Shown here: positions 26,065-35,248 of the stretch, piece after piece
Position numbering within the stretch: the stretch's first letter is position 1
Layout of the letters: the number at the start of each line of letters is the position of its first letter
Notes under the pieces: generated by a model
The model's input: the letters and a program-made list of their open reading frames with translations, nothing else
Told to the model about the DNA's origin: nothing
Databases searched by the model: none
Program-made: the position numbers and the translations under genes
Assembly (NCBI GenBank): GCA_002368175.1
Contig: AP018172.1
Coordinates: forward strand, 6,079,001-6,143,000
Reading direction: 5' to 3'
DNA from: Calothrix sp. NIES-2098
GTDB lineage: Bacteria; Cyanobacteriota; Cyanobacteriia; Cyanobacteriales; Nostocaceae
Length of the DNA stretch: 64,000 nucleotides

Positions 26065-26269
26065 ACCTATTTATAGAGATTTTAGAGATTTTGCAGGCTT
26101 CGAGGTGGTTTTGGATATCGAATCATAGATAACACTGATATTTATCGATCTGTGTTATCTGTGGTTCTTTTTTTGCTGATTCTGACCCAAGATACCCCCT
26201 TTGTTAAAATTAACTAGCACCAACTTAAATAGCAGCACTTCGAGATAGGAGAATTAATCCAGACAAACT

Positions 26270-27202
26270 GTGACCGAATTTAATTTACAAGTCCAAGAAA
26301 ATAGCGAACGCCTCGATCGCTACCTTTCGCAAGAATTACCAGATTTATCCCGTTCCCGTATCCAACAGTTAATCGAACAGGGAAAGGTGCAACTTAACGA
26401 TCGCGTCTGCACATCCAAAAAAATCAATGTCAAAGCAGGCGATCGCATTACTCTAGAAATACCAGAAGCCCAACCTCTAGAACTAGTAGCAGAAGATATT
26501 GCTTTAGATATCCTCTATGAAGATGATCAGCTACTTATTCTCAATAAACCCGCAGGTTTAGTTGTCCATCCTGCACCCGGTCATCCCGATGGTACATTAG
26601 TGAATGCCTTATTAGCACACTGTCCCAACCTCCCCGGAATTGGCGGAGTGCAGCGTCCGGGAATTGTCCATCGATTAGATAAGGATACAACCGGAGCGAT
26701 CGCTATTGCCAAAACAGATTTGGCCTATCAACACCTGCAAGCACAACTGCAAGCCAAAACCGCACGCCGAGAATACTTAGGTGTAGTTTACGGCGCGCCA
26801 AAAGCTGAAAGTGGCGTGATAGATTTACCCATCGGTCGCCACCGCCAAGACCGCAAAAAAATGGCAGTCGTTCCTATAGAACAAGGCGGACGTCATGCTG
26901 TGACTCATTGGCGAGTACTGGAACGTTTAGGAAATTACACATTAATTCACTTCCAACTCGAAACTGGACGCACCCATCAAATTCGCGTCCACAGTGCCAA
27001 AATTGGTCATCCCATTGTTGGCGATCCTGTTTATGGTTCTGGTCGTTCCATTGGTGTAAATTTGCCTGGTCAAGCATTGCACGCTTGGCGACTCCAATTG
27101 CAGCATCCTCTATTCGGAAATCTTATTGAAGTTACAGCACCCCCTCCCCAAACTTTTCTGACACTGCTAGAAGTGCTGCGCCGACGTTCTGCTATTTCTT
27201 AG
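26270..27202 (+). CDS. rluD: RluA/RluD-family 23S rRNA pseudouridine synthase
   Basis: A 310-residue enzyme converting specific uridines of large-subunit rRNA to pseudouridine. An N-terminal S4 RNA-binding domain (RLDRYLSQELPDLSRSRIQQ) is followed by the synthase domain with the catalytic Asp in GIVHRLDKDTTGAI (near residue 140) and GRTHQIRVH (near 237). The GTG start at 26270 gives the usual N-terminus. RluD is the best guess; RluC-type specificity cannot be excluded. Confidence 0.9.
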   Translation: MTEFNLQVQENSERLDRYLSQELPDLSRSRIQQLIEQGKVQLNDRVCTSKKINVKAGDRITLEIPEAQPLELVAEDIALDILYEDDQLLILNKPAGLVVHPAPGHPDGTLVNALLAHCPNLPGIGGVQRPGIVHRLDKDTTGAIAIAKTDLAYQHLQAQLQAKTARREYLGVVYGAPKAESGVIDLPIGRHRQDRKKMAVVPIEQGGRHAVTHWRVLERLGNYTLIHFQLETGRTHQIRVHSAKIGHPIVGDPVYGSGRSIGVNLPGQALHAWRLQLQHPLFGNLIEVTAPPPQTFLTLLEVLRRRSAIS

Positions 27203-27279
27203 CAAGTATTGATATTGCGATCGTATCTCTATAGCCGTTCTCAGTTGGATGCAATACAAAATTATATAGTCGCTGTTAG

Positions 27280-27300
27280 GGGCACGGCAGTGCCGTGCCC
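27280..27300. repeat. Perfect GGGCACGGCA/TGCCGTGCCC palindrome
   Basis: Two 10-base arms around one central G, located between the converging rluD and psbA genes. It is the intact version of the copy at 14027-14048. The adjacent bases give no T-run, so terminator function is uncertain. Confidence 0.8.
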
Positions 27301-27350
27301 TTACTCCGTGTACTCTTTTAACTTTCAAAAATCTAGAAAACAACTGTTTC

Positions 27351-28421
27351 CTAACTTACTGGTATTGATTCACCAGCAGATATAACCATTGGGAAATGGT
27401 GAACATTAGGCGCGTGCATTGCTTGAATTCCCAAATTCGCCCGATTTACTATATCGGCGTCTGTTCTCAGCACTTCACCACTGCTATCTAAAATCGAGTG
27501 ATTGAAGTTTAATCCATTGACGTTGAAGGCCATTGTACCCACACCCACAGCCGCAAACCAAACACCCACTGTTGGTAATGCTGCTAGCAGAACGTGAAAA
27601 GCGCGGTGATTTCTACTAGCAAACCAAGGAATTAACAAGCGTCCCAAGAAACCGCTATGTCCTGCTTGATAGTGGTAAGTCACATAAGATTGACCAAATT
27701 GATAACCTGCACTCGGTGTTTCATCCTCCTGAGTTTTCCTAAAAAGAGTTGATGTCACCAAAGAACCATGCAATGAACTCAATAGTGCGCCACCAAATAT
27801 CCCAGCAACTCCTAACATATGAAAAGGATGCATCAAGATATTGTGATCGCCTTGGAATGCCAACATAAAGTGAAACGTACCAGCTATTCCTAACGGTAGA
27901 CCATCAGAAAAGCTACCTTGACCAATAGGATAAACTAGCAACACAGCTGTTGCTGCTGCTACAGGTGCGCTAAACGCCACAGCCAGCCAAGGACGTAGAC
28001 CTAAATTAACGCTGAGTTCCCAAAGCCTTCCTAGGTAACACCAAATTCCAATCAGAAAGTGCAGCACAATTAGTTGATATGGCCCGCCATTGTAAAGCCA
28101 TTCATCAACAGAAGCAGCTTCCCAAATTGGGTACAAATGCAGCCCAATTGCCGCAGAAGTTGGTACGACAGCAGCGGTAATGATGTTATTACCACCCATA
28201 ATAGAACCAATTACAGGTTCTCTAATGCCATCCATATCTACGCTTGGTGCAGCAATAAAGGCGATAACGAAACAAATGCTAGCTGCTAACAGCGTGGGAA
28301 TCATTAATACACCAAACCATCCAATATACAAGCGATTTTCAGTGCTTGTTACCCATTGGCAAAAGCTATCCCATACTTGAGCAATATTTAATCCACGACG
28401 AGGTTGAATGACAGTACTCAT
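27351..28421 (-). CDS. psbA: Atypical photosystem II D1 protein (rogue/sentinel-like PsbA)
   Basis: A 356-residue five-helix D1-family protein. It is plainly PsbA (ENRLYIGWFGVLMIP, IREPV, LYNGGPYQLIV, YPIGQGSFSDG, HNILMHPFHMLGV), but diverges where normal D1 binds the oxygen-evolving cluster. In standard numbering Asp170, Tyr161, His190, His332 and His337 persist, while Glu189 is Asp (FQGDHN), Glu333 is Ala (MHAPN) and Asp342 is Val (FPMVIS). Residue 130, which contacts pheophytin, is Leu (GRLWEL). The C-terminal extension is short. Such variants (rogue or sentinel D1) give PSII without water oxidation; the related ChlF is the alternative, but no far-red cluster is seen. CGGAGG sits 8 bases before the ATG. 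Confidence 0.92.
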   Translation of the reverse strand: MSTVIQPRRGLNIAQVWDSFCQWVTSTENRLYIGWFGVLMIPTLLAASICFVIAFIAAPSVDMDGIREPVIGSIMGGNNIITAAVVPTSAAIGLHLYPIWEAASVDEWLYNGGPYQLIVLHFLIGIWCYLGRLWELSVNLGLRPWLAVAFSAPVAAATAVLLVYPIGQGSFSDGLPLGIAGTFHFMLAFQGDHNILMHPFHMLGVAGIFGGALLSSLHGSLVTSTLFRKTQEDETPSAGYQFGQSYVTYHYQAGHSGFLGRLLIPWFASRNHRAFHVLLAALPTVGVWFAAVGVGTMAFNVNGLNFNHSILDSSGEVLRTDADIVNRANLGIQAMHAPNVHHFPMVISAGESIPVS

Positions 28422-28925
28422 GAGTAATACCTCCGATGGACAAATTTTTTAAAGCTAGATGAAGCAATTTAGGCGGAAATTTATCTTTGATGTAATCTTT
28501 GGGTTGTTATTGACTTTACAGTCGATAATTCCGCATTTTTATCAACAATCCTCATCATTCCACATTTATTGTTATAGACAAGAAATATGAGAAAGTTGTG
28601 AGGAAAACATTTAATATCTATGAAAGTTAGCGGCAGACAGAGATAGTCACTCACACTTCTTCCCAAACTTTCAATCAGAAGTTTTAAACTTTTTTATCGA
28701 TATTAGTAAAATTTCTTACTTATCATTTGGCTCAAAGATGAGTAAGTCATTATCAAATAATCAAAATATGTTACGCAATGTAAATAGAATTGAAGGCTTT
28801 ACCGATGAAAATTGAGAGTGAATTGCTCACAAGTTCCTCAAATTCTTCTGCTAATTGTAAAGTATAGCCGGATTACAGTTGCTATCAATTGCTTGCTAAT
28901 TGTTCAATTTGGAGGCATCGCTAAA
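28422..28925. other. Promoter region between atypical psbA and the divergent gene
   Basis: About 500 AT-rich bases between divergent starts, with no gene. It must hold the psbA promoter and 5' leader, but I cannot point to convincing -35/-10 boxes. Confidence 0.4.
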
Positions 28926-29990
28926 ATGAAGGAAAAACGCCTCTCTGCTTATCTAGATTTAATTCAAGCACTTCTCACCTGTCCCGATGGAGAGGAGTGG
29001 AATTTGTTGCACCAGCATGAAGAACTTGTAAACACAGAATTTGTGCAAGTAATGGAACAAGTTGCTCAACAAATAGCTAGTGATGGAAACTTGGATGTAG
29101 CAAAGTTTTTATACTATTGGGTAGAGCAATTAAATCATGTATTGATGCAAGCTGGAAATGCCCAACATCATGAAGACACAATCCAACCTTATTTAAACTT
29201 AATTCAAACATTATTAGACTGTCCCAATGGCAAGGAAGGTGAAGTTTTAGCAGCGAATAAAGATTTAGTTGACTCGCGTTTTGTTCATCTTTTAAGGCAA
29301 GTTGCAAAGCAAATGGCGACACGCGGTGCAAATAGTACTGCTATTTACTTAAGTAATTTGGCTACACAAATAAGTAGAAAATTGGCGCAACAAGCAGATA
29401 TTCTCAAACCCAAGCTTGAGCAAAAACCGAAAATTAAATATCCTACAAACAACGAGCAACTTCAAGAAGATTCGCAACTAGGAGAATTATCATCTGGCTT
29501 AAATAACAACTATAGTCATCTCAATTCCAGAGCCAATTCTGTTGTTGCAACTCCAACCGAATACAATACTTTAAGCAATCAGCATTTACAGAAAGCAGCT
29601 AATACAATTGCTGAGTCTCTAACAAATTCTCCAACATCGCCAGCAAGTGAGTTAAAGGATAAACAAGTATTAGAAACTTCATCAATTGTTAAATCTGATA
29701 ACTCCAATAACAAACGGCTTGATGAAATATTAGTTGAAATATCCCAATCTTTAAGTAAGCTGGAGAGCATATTAAGTTCGCGCTTGCAAACGCCAAATCC
29801 ATTGTGGTACATGGATGTATTAGAACGTGCCCAATCTTCTAACTGGTTGCTAACAAGTGAAGAAATAGAAAAGTTAATCGGAGTCAAACCTAAATGTGAA
29901 GCTGGTCAAGATTCATTTCAACGCGGCTGTTGGATTTTTACAAAAGCTGGAAAGATGGGTTTGCAAACTGCATGGCGAATTTCTAAATGA
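28926..29990 (+). CDS. Cyanobacterial protein with two copies of an alpha-helical domain and a helical C-terminus
   Basis: A 354-residue protein without an assigned function. The first 160 residues hold two copies of a roughly 70-residue module (YLDLIQALLTCPDGEE ... FVQVMEQVAQQ and YLNLIQTLLDCPNGKE ... FVHLLRQVAKQ). I know this module from the N-termini of cyanobacterial TPR/CHAT-type proteins, where its role is unknown. A polar linker (170-300) follows, then a possible winged-helix-like end (WLLTSEEIEKLIGVKP). I start at ATG 28926, 12 bases after TTGGAGG, instead of an earlier non-ATG codon. The DUF4327 gene follows after 21 bases and is probably co-transcribed. Confidence 0.7.
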   Translation: MKEKRLSAYLDLIQALLTCPDGEEWNLLHQHEELVNTEFVQVMEQVAQQIASDGNLDVAKFLYYWVEQLNHVLMQAGNAQHHEDTIQPYLNLIQTLLDCPNGKEGEVLAANKDLVDSRFVHLLRQVAKQMATRGANSTAIYLSNLATQISRKLAQQADILKPKLEQKPKIKYPTNNEQLQEDSQLGELSSGLNNNYSHLNSRANSVVATPTEYNTLSNQHLQKAANTIAESLTNSPTSPASELKDKQVLETSSIVKSDNSNNKRLDEILVEISQSLSKLESILSSRLQTPNPLWYMDVLERAQSSNWLLTSEEIEKLIGVKPKCEAGQDSFQRGCWIFTKAGKMGLQTAWRISK

Positions 29991-30011
29991 TAATTTTTGT
30001 GGGGTGATTGT

Positions 30012-30233
30012 ATGCAAACTAGTGTGAAATATGACCTAGAAGTTCTTAAAGAAGAAGCCCGTCAGCTAGTGAACAAAGGAGTAATTCAACGCAACGAGCC
30101 AATTTATGCATTATGTAAGTTTATTCCTGGTCGTGATTGGGTTTGTGTAGAGTTGGAATTAGAAAAAAATGAGTTTTTATTACGCGATAAAATCATTGAC
30201 TTGTTAGCAAATGAACGATGGAATGAAGACTAA
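30012..30233 (+). CDS. DUF4327 family protein
   Basis: A 73-residue protein of a cyanobacteria-specific family (KYDLEVLKEEARQLVNKG, PIYALCKFIPGRDWVCVELE, FLLRDKIIDLL). It is conserved in many cyanobacteria with no known function. ATG 30012 gives the family N-terminus; a start five codons earlier is less likely. It follows the two-module gene closely and ends just before a strong terminator. Confidence 0.85.
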   Translation: MQTSVKYDLEVLKEEARQLVNKGVIQRNEPIYALCKFIPGRDWVCVELELEKNEFLLRDKIIDLLANERWNED

Positions 30234-30252
30234 AAAAGTTCACAGTAAACAA

Positions 30253-30284
30253 AAACGCAAAGCCACTCTTCGCGCTTTGCGTTT
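30253..30284. terminator. Bidirectional terminator between the DUF4327 gene and secA
   Basis: The arms AAACGCAAAG (30253-30262) and CTTTGCGTTT (30275-30284) pair perfectly. T-runs lie on the 3' side of both strands (TTTTTT on plus, TTTTTG on minus), so it can end both converging transcripts. Confidence 0.85.
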
Positions 30285-30310
30285 TTTCGTGAAATATTCT
30301 CTTAAGCTAC

Positions 30311-33103
30311 TTACACCATTTCTGATGAAGTCTGTACTACTGGCTGAGGCTGAGGCTGGAACATGAACAAGGAGTAAACCACATCTCGGCGGATGTTGAC
30401 CATCATATCCAAGAAGAGTTCATAACCTTCGCTCTTGTACTCAATCAGCGGGTCTTTTTGTCCGTAACCACGCAATCCTACCGATTCGCGTAAGGCATCC
30501 ATTTGTTGTAGGTGTTCTCGCCACAGAGTATCAATCCGTTGCAAAATAAAGAAGCGTTCAGCTTGCCGCATTAATCCAGGCTGAATTTGATCGATTTGGG
30601 CTTCTTTAATGTCGTAGGCAATTCTTACCTGTTCGTGGAGAAAAGCTTTAATTTCGGCTACAGCCATATCTTCTAATTGATTTGGCTGTAAGTCTCCCAA
30701 CAGATAAACAAATTCTTTGACTTTTTCCACCAACTTTTCTAACTCCCACTCTTCCGAGGGCAAGTCAGGGTTGATGTAGTAGTCAACAATTTCGCTCATC
30801 GTTTTTTCGGCGTAGGTGATTACCTGTTCTTTCAGATCTTGACCTTCTAGTACCCGACGGCGTTCGGCGTAGATGGCACGACGTTGATTGTTCATCACCT
30901 CGTCGTATTCAAACACCTGCTTCCGGATGTCGTAGTAGTAAGTTTCGACTTTTTTCTGTGCGCCTTCCAAACTGCGGGTAAGCATCCCCGATTCGATGGG
31001 CATATCTTCTTCAACGTTGAAAGCATTCATTAAGCCAGCAACGCGATCGCCACCGAATATCCGTAGTAAGTTATCTTCTAAACTCAGGAAGAATCTCGTG
31101 GAACCAGGGTCGCCTTGTCTACCAGCGCGTCCCCGCAACTGGTTGTCAATGCGTCGCGATTCGTGACGTTCTGTACCGATTACGTGCAAACCGCCTAATT
31201 CTACTACTTCTTCGTGTTCGCGGGTCGTGAATTGCTCGTATTCTTGCTTGATTTGGTTATAAGCTGCCCGTAATTTTTGAATTACAGGGTCATCAATGGG
31301 GGCTTTTTCAGCAGCGACAGCTACTTTTTCTTCTGCTTCTAATTCTGGTAAGCTGCGATCGCCATACTCACGCACCGCCAATTCCACTGCTTCTTTTAAT
31401 TGTTGCTCTGTTTGTTTGCTCAACTGAGTGGGGAAAATTTCTGGCGAAGCTTTCCAAGTTTTGACTTTTTTACCAGGAACAAATCCTTGACCGCTACCAC
31501 TTCCACTTGGCAAACCAGCAGCTCTTTGGATACCAAAGCTATCCTCATCTTCTGGTTGGACAATCCGAGGCATAAAATATTCGCGCAGCTTCAGACGGGC
31601 CATGTATTCGGAGTTACCACCAAGGATAATGTCAGTACCTCTACCAGCCATGTTTGTGGCGATAGTTACAGCACCTCTGCGCCCAGCCTGAGCCACAATT
31701 TCTGCTTCCCGTTCCACGTTTTCTGGGCGGGCGTTGAGCAACTCGTGGGGAATTTCCATTTCTTTGAGCAGTTCGCTCAAATACTCCGATTTTTCCACAC
31801 TTGTGGTGCCTACTAGCACAGGCCTGCCAAGTTCGTGCATTTCTCCACATTCTCGCGCGATCGCTCGCCATTTGCCCGGTTCTGTCTTAAACACCATGTC
31901 AGACAAGTCTTGGCGTCTTCTGATCCGGTTAGTAGGAATGATTGTAACTTCAAGTTTGTAAATTTTTTCAAACTCTGCTTCTTCTGTCTTTGCCGTTCCG
32001 GTCATCCCACCCAGTTTGGGATAGAGCAAGAACAAGTTTTGATAGGTAATTGTTGCTAGAGTTTGAGTTTCTGGCTGAATTTCTACGTGTTCTTTGGCTT
32101 CAATTGCTTGGTGCAATCCATCACTCCAGCGCCTTCCCGGAAGCACCCGCCCAGTAAATTCATCTACGATTACCACTTCCCCGTTACGGACAATGTAGTT
32201 TACGTCCTTGAGGAAAAGTTCTTTGGCTTTAATCGCATTAAATACAAAGTGTGCCCACGGATCTTCTGGGTCAAATAAATCTGTTACACCTAAAAGCTGT
32301 TCTGCTTCTGCAAAGCCTTCATCTGTCAACAGCACGTTACGAGCTTTTTCATCTACCTCGTAATGCTCATCTTTTTTCAAAGTGAAGGCAATTTCCGCAG
32401 CTTGTAAATATTTTTCTGTAGGTCTTTCTACCTGTCCAGAAATAATTAATGGTGTGCGTGCCTCATCAATTAAAATCGAGTCTACTTCGTCGATAACACA
32501 ATAATTGAAAGGGCGTTGCACCACATCTGCCATTGATGTGGCCATATTATCCCGCAGGTAATCAAAACCTACTTCACTGTTTGTGACATAAGTAATATCA
32601 CAGTCGTAATTTTTCTGGCGCTCGCTGGGAATCATGCTCGCCTGAATTAGCCCCACACTCAAACCTAGGAAGCGATGCACCTGTCCCATCCACTCCGCGT
32701 CCCGACGAGCCAGGTAATCGTTCACAGTCACAACGTGGACACCTTTACCTGTCAGAGCATTGAGATAACTCGGCAATGTCGCCACTAGGGTTTTACCTTC
32801 CCCAGTCTTCATTTCCGCGATTTGCCCAGTGTGTAGAATAATACCGCCCAACAACTGTACATCAAAGTGCCGCAAGCCTAAGACTCGCCTACCTGCTTCC
32901 CGAACTACCGCAAAAGCTTCCGGCAGGATATCATCTAGGGTTTCCCCTTTGGCAAGCCGCTGTTTAAATTCTCCTGTTTTGCCTTTCAATTCATCATCGG
33001 AAAGGGCTTTAATTTCTTCCTCTAAGAGGTTAATTTCCGTAATGTAAGGTTGGTATTTTTTAAGTTTACGAGCGTTGGGATCGCCCAACAAGTTTTTTAG
33101 CAT
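30311..33103 (-). CDS. secA: Preprotein translocase ATPase SecA
   Basis: A 930-residue motor ATPase that drives preproteins through SecYEG in the plasma and thylakoid membranes. Visible: MKTGEGKTLVATLPSYLNAL (Walker A), the DEAD-like VIDEVDSILIDEARTPL, TNMAGRGTDIILGG and RGRAGRQGDPGSTRFFLSLE of the second ATPase fold, and the scaffold/wing helices. It lacks the C-terminal zinc-binding tail, as do other cyanobacterial SecA proteins. Length is normal. Confidence 0.98.
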   Translation of the reverse strand: MLKNLLGDPNARKLKKYQPYITEINLLEEEIKALSDDELKGKTGEFKQRLAKGETLDDILPEAFAVVREAGRRVLGLRHFDVQLLGGIILHTGQIAEMKTGEGKTLVATLPSYLNALTGKGVHVVTVNDYLARRDAEWMGQVHRFLGLSVGLIQASMIPSERQKNYDCDITYVTNSEVGFDYLRDNMATSMADVVQRPFNYCVIDEVDSILIDEARTPLIISGQVERPTEKYLQAAEIAFTLKKDEHYEVDEKARNVLLTDEGFAEAEQLLGVTDLFDPEDPWAHFVFNAIKAKELFLKDVNYIVRNGEVVIVDEFTGRVLPGRRWSDGLHQAIEAKEHVEIQPETQTLATITYQNLFLLYPKLGGMTGTAKTEEAEFEKIYKLEVTIIPTNRIRRRQDLSDMVFKTEPGKWRAIARECGEMHELGRPVLVGTTSVEKSEYLSELLKEMEIPHELLNARPENVEREAEIVAQAGRRGAVTIATNMAGRGTDIILGGNSEYMARLKLREYFMPRIVQPEDEDSFGIQRAAGLPSGSGSGQGFVPGKKVKTWKASPEIFPTQLSKQTEQQLKEAVELAVREYGDRSLPELEAEEKVAVAAEKAPIDDPVIQKLRAAYNQIKQEYEQFTTREHEEVVELGGLHVIGTERHESRRIDNQLRGRAGRQGDPGSTRFFLSLEDNLLRIFGGDRVAGLMNAFNVEEDMPIESGMLTRSLEGAQKKVETYYYDIRKQVFEYDEVMNNQRRAIYAERRRVLEGQDLKEQVITYAEKTMSEIVDYYINPDLPSEEWELEKLVEKVKEFVYLLGDLQPNQLEDMAVAEIKAFLHEQVRIAYDIKEAQIDQIQPGLMRQAERFFILQRIDTLWREHLQQMDALRESVGLRGYGQKDPLIEYKSEGYELFLDMMVNIRRDVVYSLFMFQPQPQPVVQTSSEMV

Positions 33104-33405
33104 GGCAGGTTATGGCACTAAATAAAGGGGGATGGGAATTAAAGTTTCGGCATAGATTATAAAAATTTAACCCAACCCAGCCCTTTTGGTTGTTGATGGG
33201 TATGAAATGAGTATTAACTCACAAACAGCAAAAAGGCTGGCCAATCAGTTTACTAAATGATTGGTTTTATTTCATATCTTATGTTTGGACTTTATTCATA
33301 GTATCATTTCACCCCCAGCTGAGGCAGAGAACGCCGACCATGCTCAAGTAGCGATTTCCCCCATCCAGAGATTAGTTATTGTATCCTCTGTTTTGTCTTA
33401 TGTGC

Positions 33406-33963
33406 TCATGGTGAGTTCTCCATTTCTGGACTCAGGCGGCGGAAATTGTACTCTCCAGCGCTAGGATGACAGCTAACACAGCTACTAATTTGAACGGGGC
33501 GTGGTAGCTTAACTTTGGGATGCAAAGCTTTGAAATAACGTGAGTTATTCAAGCGATAAGCTGTTTCTTCGTCTTTTCGTTGGGGACGCGAGAAAGTTTG
33601 GAGATACTTCCAAACTAAGATGCGTGGCGGATCGACTAAAGGCTGTAGCTGTACGCCGTAGTGCTGCGAGTCTTCTAAGAGATTTTTCCAGGTTTGGGTG
33701 GGTAAAACAGCTGGCGGTAAAGCTATATGACAAGTTGCACAGTTTTCTAAATACAATTCTTGCCCCAGTTTATATTGGGCAGGCACTACATCAACAGTGC
33801 CAATTTCCGAGTTAGGAGTAGCACCTTGAACGTTGCTAGCTAGGGCTAAAAGCCAACCCATAGCAAGACTCCACACCAATACAATCAACAGTAAACCGAA
33901 AGGTTGGCGTTTAATTAGGCGATCGCTTTTAGGGCGTGATTTCCGCTTGACAAGATTTGACAT
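33406..33963 (-). CDS. Di-haem cytochrome c-like protein
   Basis: A 185-residue exported protein. One hydrophobic segment (residues 22-44) after a basic N-terminus acts as signal or anchor. Two CXXCH haem sites follow, CATCH near 75 and CVSCH near 163. It resembles small di-haem cytochromes c of cyanobacteria that reside in the thylakoid lumen or periplasm; its electron partner is not known. It stands between secA and a MoxR gene on the same strand. Confidence 0.82.
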   Translation of the reverse strand: MSNLVKRKSRPKSDRLIKRQPFGLLLIVLVWSLAMGWLLALASNVQGATPNSEIGTVDVVPAQYKLGQELYLENCATCHIALPPAVLPTQTWKNLLEDSQHYGVQLQPLVDPPRILVWKYLQTFSRPQRKDEETAYRLNNSRYFKALHPKVKLPRPVQISSCVSCHPSAGEYNFRRLSPEMENSP

Positions 33964-34173
33964 TCCTCACATTCCCAAATTCTTAGCTGTAGCACTGATA
34001 TTACCGACGCTCAAATTTTTGCATATGTTCTTCCTGTAAGAGAGAGAAAATTCGGTAAACTTTGGCAGTTAATCAAACTCAAGTTTAAATACGGAGATTG
34101 GGGAACCCTCTCATATGAGTGGCTCCCCAACCTACAAAAATTCAATTCTCACAAATTTTGCGGCGTCGTATAC

Positions 34174-35082
34174 TTAGGGAATGGGAAGCGATCGCAATAA
34201 TCGCTCGACAACACTTCTCGCGCTACGGCCTCCCCTAGCAATCAGGCGATGGCAAAGAACGTGAGGCGCAAGAAATTTCACGTCATCGGGAATGGCATAA
34301 TCACGCCCTAAAATAAAAGCTAGTGCTTGAGTAGCTTTTTGTAACGCCACCGTACCGCGAGGACTGACACCAAGAGAAATTTCCTCATCCTGTCTTGTAG
34401 CCCTTACCAATTCTAAAATGTACTGTTGTAAAGAAGTTTCCACTCTTACCTGAGAGCAGAATTGGCGCAATTGAGCTACTTCTGCCAAGGTAATGCAAGC
34501 CTGTAAATCATCAACTTTGATATTATCTGCCAGATTTTGCAACATTTGCAGTTCTTCTGTCTCGGAAGGATAGCCCAAACTCAAAGACAGCATAAACCGA
34601 TCCATCTGCGCTTCTGGTAAAGGAAAAGTACCTTGATACTCTATTGGGTTCTGGGTAGCAATCACAAAGAACGGTGTAGGAACAGCACGCGAGACACCAT
34701 CAACTGTGACTTGATGTTCTTCCATCACTTCTAGCAAAGCTGACTGAGTACGAGGTGTAGCGCGGTTGATTTCGTCAGCTAGCAGCACATTAGCAAATAT
34801 GGGGCCAGGAAGAAAGCTAAATTCGCCGCTTTTTGGGTTCCAAATGTTGGTGCCAGTGATATCAGTAGGCAGTAAGTCAGGGGTACATTGTAGCCGTTGA
34901 AACTTACCATCAACTGAACGAGCCAAGGATTTAGCTAGGAGAGTTTTACCAACACCAGGGACATCTTCTAGCAAAGCATGACCGCCCCCTAAAAGAGCGA
35001 CTAGCACCAAACGTATTGCATCTGTTTTACCAACGATGGTACGAGACAGGTTTTGTGTTAGAGCGTCAATTTTTTCTCTCAT
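34174..35082 (-). CDS. MoxR-family AAA+ ATPase
   Basis: A 302-residue chaperone-like ATPase. Walker A is DVPGVGKTLLAKSLA (about 42), Walker B LLADEINRATPRTQSALLE (about 100), sensor 1 is FVIATQNPIEYQGTFPLPEA, and a C-terminal lid follows. MoxR proteins usually help mature a vWA-domain partner, which is not adjacent here. I begin at ATG 35082 (MREKIDALTQ) because the longer frame runs into a repeat-like sequence. Confidence 0.9.
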   Translation of the reverse strand: MREKIDALTQNLSRTIVGKTDAIRLVLVALLGGGHALLEDVPGVGKTLLAKSLARSVDGKFQRLQCTPDLLPTDITGTNIWNPKSGEFSFLPGPIFANVLLADEINRATPRTQSALLEVMEEHQVTVDGVSRAVPTPFFVIATQNPIEYQGTFPLPEAQMDRFMLSLSLGYPSETEELQMLQNLADNIKVDDLQACITLAEVAQLRQFCSQVRVETSLQQYILELVRATRQDEEISLGVSPRGTVALQKATQALAFILGRDYAIPDDVKFLAPHVLCHRLIARGGRSARSVVERLLRSLPIP

Positions 35083-35248
35083 GCACCACATAATTGGGGA
35101 ATTGGGGATTAGGCATAGGGCATGAGGCAAGAGTCCAGAGTCAATAGTCAAGGGTCAAAGTTTAAGCATTTCTTTCCCCTTGCTCCCTGCCTCCCTGCTT
35201 CCTTGTCCCTAGTCCCCTTTAGTTTTCCCAATCAGCGTTCACAACTCA

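Noticed and set aside
27351..28421. Chlorophyll f synthase (ChlF)
   Set aside because: Some ligands are lost as in ChlF, but no far-red photoacclimation genes are nearby and the rogue D1 class explains the residues as well. Not excluded without a phylogeny.
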